Of a DNA stretch of 7,894 bases, positions 5,682 through 7,894 are shown piece by piece. The stretch comes from DASUFE01 sp036274675 (lineage in GTDB: Bacteria > Pseudomonadota > Gammaproteobacteria > HTCC5015). Numbering within the stretch: the first letter of the stretch is position 1; each line of letters begins with the position of its first letter. The stretch is taken from assembly GCA_036274675.1 (NCBI GenBank), contig DASUFE010000061.1, positions 1 to 7,894 of the forward strand, in the 5' to 3' direction. A model generated the notes under the pieces. That model was not told the DNA's origin. It saw only the letters and a program-made list of their open reading frames with translations, and ran no database searches. Made by a program: the position numbers and the translations under genes.

Positions 5682-5735
5682 TTAGAAGATAAATTTGATT
5701 CCCGCGTTCAGAGAACCTTCGGACCATGAAAAATT
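5682..5735 (-). pseudogene. Fossil C-terminal beta-strand of a second outer membrane protein
   Basis: Minus-strand bases 5735-5682 read NFSWSEGSLNAGIKFIF followed by TAA, with an in-frame TAG just before. The last residues match the C-terminal strand of the intact gene upstream (DFVNAGISIGF, then stop): both share NAGI and end in phenylalanine, the usual recognition signal of outer membrane beta-barrels. This is most simply the surviving tail of a tandem duplicate whose body was deleted. At 17 codons, chance similarity cannot be excluded. Confidence 0.5.
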
Positions 5736-5751
5736 CTATTATTCTTCCTTA

Positions 5752-6318
5752 TCAGAAGCCGATGCTGATTCCGGCATTCACAAAATCGAAATCGGTTTCG
5801 AAAGCCTGATAGCGATCGAAGGCGAAAGTCAGCTCCGCAGATTTTCCCAGCGCAAGCGCCAGACCGGCCCCCAGGCTCCAGTCCTTGCCATCGGTGCTGA
5901 AAAAGCCATTGCCGAAACCGGTGAAGGTGAATCCCTGATCCGCCTTAAGATCCCACTTATACCTGCCGACGCGGCCGCGCAGGGATATGGCGTCACCCAA
6001 TGGCATACTGCCCACGAGGGATATCTCCTCACCGGTAATTTCCGCGCTGGCTGAATCAATGACGACATCGAAACGGTCCATGGTTTCCGCCAAAACGGCA
6101 GCGTCAGCTTCGAATTTCCCCAAATTGAGATATGAAAGTTCGATCATTAGTTTGTCCGGGACCAAGCCCAAACCGAAGCTGATCTTTTTTGCCGAGGCAT
6201 CTCCAAACCCTTCCGCCTGCACCTCCGAAGTGCCGAAAGATGCCGCAAGATAGGCGGCGGGAGATGACGGCGGAAACATCAGCAGCATCACCAGAAAGGC
6301 TTTGTTAAAAGCTCTCAT
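5752..6318 (-). CDS. Small outer membrane beta-barrel protein
   Basis: A 188-residue exported protein that looks like an eight-stranded OmpA/OmpX-type barrel. The start is ATG 6318-6316, preceded by AAGGAAA at about 6 nt; a longer frame from 6375 would put 19 extra residues before the signal peptide and is less likely. The signal peptide is MRAFNKAFLVMLLMF followed by PPSSPA, with cleavage likely before AYLAASFG. The mature part alternates polar and hydrophobic residues in strands such as KISFGLGLV, LMIELSYLNLG, ISLVGSMPLG, ISLRGRVGRYKWDL, WSLGAGLALALG and AELTFAFDRYQAF, and ends in GISIGF with the terminal phenylalanine expected of a barrel assembled by BAM. Function, such as adhesion or stress resistance, cannot be inferred. 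It lies 40 nt after the six-helix membrane gene, so they probably share a transcript. Confidence 0.85.
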   Translation of the reverse strand: MRAFNKAFLVMLLMFPPSSPAAYLAASFGTSEVQAEGFGDASAKKISFGLGLVPDKLMIELSYLNLGKFEADAAVLAETMDRFDVVIDSASAEITGEEISLVGSMPLGDAISLRGRVGRYKWDLKADQGFTFTGFGNGFFSTDGKDWSLGAGLALALGKSAELTFAFDRYQAFETDFDFVNAGISIGF

Positions 6319-6358
6319 AGATTTTCCTTGTAGTAGCGTTAGTTGCGCCGGATCAAGA

Positions 6359-6913
6359 CTATTTACGCGCTGCATGCAAGGCTACCGCGACACCAGCCAT
6401 GAAAATACTCTGCCATTCCGCAAACAGGATCAGCATCCACAGATCGTCGTCATGCATATTGCTGATAAACCACGCATCCAGATAATGGAACACCAGGCCG
6501 CCGAGAGTGCCGGCGGCCGTTATGATAACCAGGAAGCGGAAGGCGCGGGCGCGAATCCGCCAGGCCAGCATGGAGCCGAGCGCCAGTACCAAAGCGCCGA
6601 GCGCGCCCGCGTTCACGAAGGGCATCGGGCCACCCAGATCATAGCCAACCTCGATCGCCAGTCTCCAGCCAAGCACGGAAGCAATAACCAGAATCACCAG
6701 GTCTGGAATCCGCTGCGCGTACTTCATTCCGATCGCATGCGCGCCGGCGGCGTGCACAAAGAAGCCGAGCACGACCGCGGGATAGTAATCAATAATCCAT
6801 TGCTTGCCAGACAGCCCAAAGTACTGCAATACGAAATGCAACGCCCAGCAGGCGGTGCCCGAAACCATGCCCAGCACAAGGAACAAAGGCAGCATTATCT
6901 TGAAAGCCCGCAT
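6359..6913 (-). CDS. Unrecognised six-helix integral membrane protein
   Basis: A 184-residue protein that I do not recognise. It has about six hydrophobic segments, near residues 4-30, 45-66, 70-88, 98-119, 126-147 and 157-180. Polar features inside or between the segments include HAAGAHAIG (54-62), the pair WRLAIEVGYD (83-92), HYLDAW (143-148) and an acidic HDDD (154-157) at the start of the last helix. The C-terminus HAARK is short and basic. Start ATG 6913-6911 has an excellent ribosome site (GGGAGG, 4-5 nt upstream on the minus strand). It is first in the minus-strand run and has its own candidate promoter at 6954-6981. A role as a transporter or small envelope protein is possible, but nothing in the sequence fixes it. 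Confidence 0.8.
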   Translation of the reverse strand: MRAFKIMLPLFLVLGMVSGTACWALHFVLQYFGLSGKQWIIDYYPAVVLGFFVHAAGAHAIGMKYAQRIPDLVILVIASVLGWRLAIEVGYDLGGPMPFVNAGALGALVLALGSMLAWRIRARAFRFLVIITAAGTLGGLVFHYLDAWFISNMHDDDLWMLILFAEWQSIFMAGVAVALHAARK

Positions 6914-6953
6914 GCAACCTCCCTTTATATGAATTTATTCCGAAGCTCCGGCC

Positions 6954-6981
6954 ATAATAAAGGAAAGCCGGGGGCAGTGAA
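6954..6981 (-). promoter_or_regulatory. Candidate sigma-70 promoter for the minus-strand membrane gene cluster
   Basis: On the minus strand, TTCACT (6981-6976) matches TTGACA at four of six positions and TATTAT (6959-6954) matches TATAAT at five, with a 16-nt spacer. Transcription would start about 35 nt before ATG 6913, with the GGGAGG ribosome site between. Motif evidence only. Confidence 0.45.
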
Positions 6982-7204
6982 ATCGAATTCCTGTTTATAC
7001 TTCAGCCCGGGATTAATTTGACGCTCTCAAAACGTCACGGGCTTAGCCCGCCGGAGGTACGCAAACCTAAGCACAGGCACAAGCGGCTCCTGCAATGCCA
7101 AGCCATTTTTACGCGGGTCTCCGCAAGCACTCTTTTTATCGCGGCGCCGACCGCAAACTCCGGGCCTTCCCGCAACGGTAGTTTTTAGACTTGCGCTTAT
7201 CCGT
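6982..7204. other. Intergenic region between divergent genes with two adjacent short hairpins
   Basis: No gene is supported here. Two perfect small inverted repeats lie side by side: TGACG/CGTCA with a 9-nt spacer (7019-7037) and CGGGC/GCCCG with a 3-nt loop (7038-7050). Neither is followed by a proper T-tract, so they are not clear terminators. The rest shows no recognisable feature. Confidence 0.4.
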
Positions 7205-7210
7205 TACAAT
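7205..7210 (+). promoter_or_regulatory. Candidate -10 element of the waaA gene
   Basis: TACAAT matches TATAAT at five of six positions. Seventeen nt upstream only a weak TTTTTA can serve as -35. Transcription would begin near 7217, right at the ATG 7219, so the mRNA would have almost no leader. Confidence 0.4.
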
Positions 7211-7218
7211 TCCAGCCC

Positions 7219-7894
7219 ATGCCGGCCCCATTACACTATCGACTCAAACTTCGTCTGTTATCGCCATTGATCCCGCTGCTGTTGCTGCGCGAAAAAAACA
7301 AGCGCGGCGGCGACCTGCGCTTCCTGCGCCAACGGCTGGGCCTGGGTTTCACGGCGCGGAGCGACCGGCCGGTATGGCTGCATGCCGCCTCGGTGGGTGA
7401 ACTGAATACGGCGCTACCCCTGCTGCAGCGGCTGCATGACGCTTACCCGGGAGCCATGTTTGCAGTCACTACCAACACTCCAACGGCGGCGGCACTGTTC
7501 GAAAAACAGAAACTTGCGCGCTGCGTGCACTGTTATCTGCCGATCGACCTGCCCGAATGCCTGCGCGGCTTTCTCAGGGCGATCAATCCCCGCCTCGGCC
7601 TGATCCTGGAAACCGAGCTGTGGCCTAATCTATATTCCGCCTGCGCGCGCCTGGAAATTCCGCTGCTGTTGCTGAACGCACGCCTGTCGAAGAAATCCTC
7701 CGACGCCCCGGGCTGGGTGCGCGACGGTCAGCGCTACAGTGTGGCGCAGCTTGACCATATACTCGCGCGCTCGGACGCGGATCGGGAGCAGTTCCTGGCG
7801 CTGGACGCCGCGCCGGAACGTCTGCAGACAGTCGACAATCTGAAATACGCGGTACCGGTCAACTTCACCGCGGTAGCACCGCAAGCAGTGATGC
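7219..7894 (+). CDS. waaA: 3-deoxy-D-manno-octulosonic acid (Kdo) transferase WaaA/KdtA, N-terminal part
   Basis: WaaA transfers Kdo from CMP-Kdo to lipid IVA at the inner membrane, the first step of LPS core assembly. The frame is open for 225 codons from ATG 7219 to the window edge and covers the N-terminal domain. Family marks are a basic-hydrophobic N-terminal anchor (RLLSPLIPLLLL, 12-23), FLRQRLG (35-41), HAASVGE (55-61) with the catalytic glutamate at 61, TTNTPTA (84-90), ETELWPN (131-137) and NARLS (153-157). The later VDNLKYAV (205-212) replaces the more usual TGNLKFD-type sequence, hinting at a divergent member. An in-frame TAG at 7186-7188 and no intervening start make ATG 7219 the only candidate, yet it has no ribosome site. 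The lipid A acyltransferase upstream on the same strand fits an LPS cluster split by other genes. Confidence 0.92.
   Translation, partial: MPAPLHYRLKLRLLSPLIPLLLLREKNKRGGDLRFLRQRLGLGFTARSDRPVWLHAASVGELNTALPLLQRLHDAYPGAMFAVTTNTPTAAALFEKQKLARCVHCYLPIDLPECLRGFLRAINPRLGLILETELWPNLYSACARLEIPLLLLNARLSKKSSDAPGWVRDGQRYSVAQLDHILARSDADREQFLALDAAPERLQTVDNLKYAVPVNFTAVAPQAVM

Noticed and set aside
6302..7021. A 239-codon plus-strand open frame over the six-helix gene
   Set aside because: The minus-strand product has a clean membrane topology and an ideal GGGAGG ribosome site; the plus-strand product is a His/Gln/Arg-rich shadow.

Overview
This window looks like chromosomal DNA of a fairly GC-rich Gammaproteobacterium. 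The protein families and the gene order (thiC, then an isoaspartyl-methyltransferase-like gene, rhodanese, TolC, a late lipid A acyltransferase and a Kdo transferase) point to a Gram-negative cell with lipopolysaccharide. I cannot name a genus.

Layout: 1-1104 on the minus strand is the N-terminal 368 codons of thiC (thiamin pyrimidine synthesis), running off the left edge. A TPP riboswitch lies in its leader (1170-1320, minus). From 1460 a plus-strand cluster runs to 4961: a PIMT-like methyltransferase, a single-domain rhodanese, a TolC-family outer membrane efflux protein and an LpxL/HtrB-type lipid A acyltransferase. An extended -10 promoter lies just before the first gene. A gene-poor stretch (4962-5311) holds a perfect 25-nt inverted repeat enclosing a decayed-looking minus-strand reading frame, plus two short G+C-rich arrays with the same 9/8-nt spacing. 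Three minus-strand genes follow (reading from 6913 down to 5312): an unrecognised six-helix membrane protein, a small outer membrane beta-barrel protein and a DUF4870 membrane protein. A fossil of a second beta-barrel C-terminus lies between the last two. From 7219 to the right edge, on the plus strand, is the N-terminal part of a WaaA/KdtA-type Kdo transferase.

How the genes fit together: TolC, the late acyltransferase, the Kdo transferase and the small beta-barrel protein all concern the outer membrane. The LPS genes lpxL and waaA are separated by the inverted-repeat segment and the three minus-strand genes, which look like accessory material set into an envelope cluster. ThiC is independent, divergently transcribed and controlled by TPP.

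The points most worth a second look are the non-coding segment 4968-5310, the beta-barrel fossil at 5682-5735, the missing ordinary start codon of the acyltransferase, the enlarged TPP riboswitch with competing helices, and the PIMT-like protein that lacks the usual substrate-site motif. I see no clear new defence or mobile system; the repeat segment is the nearest thing to an undescribed element.
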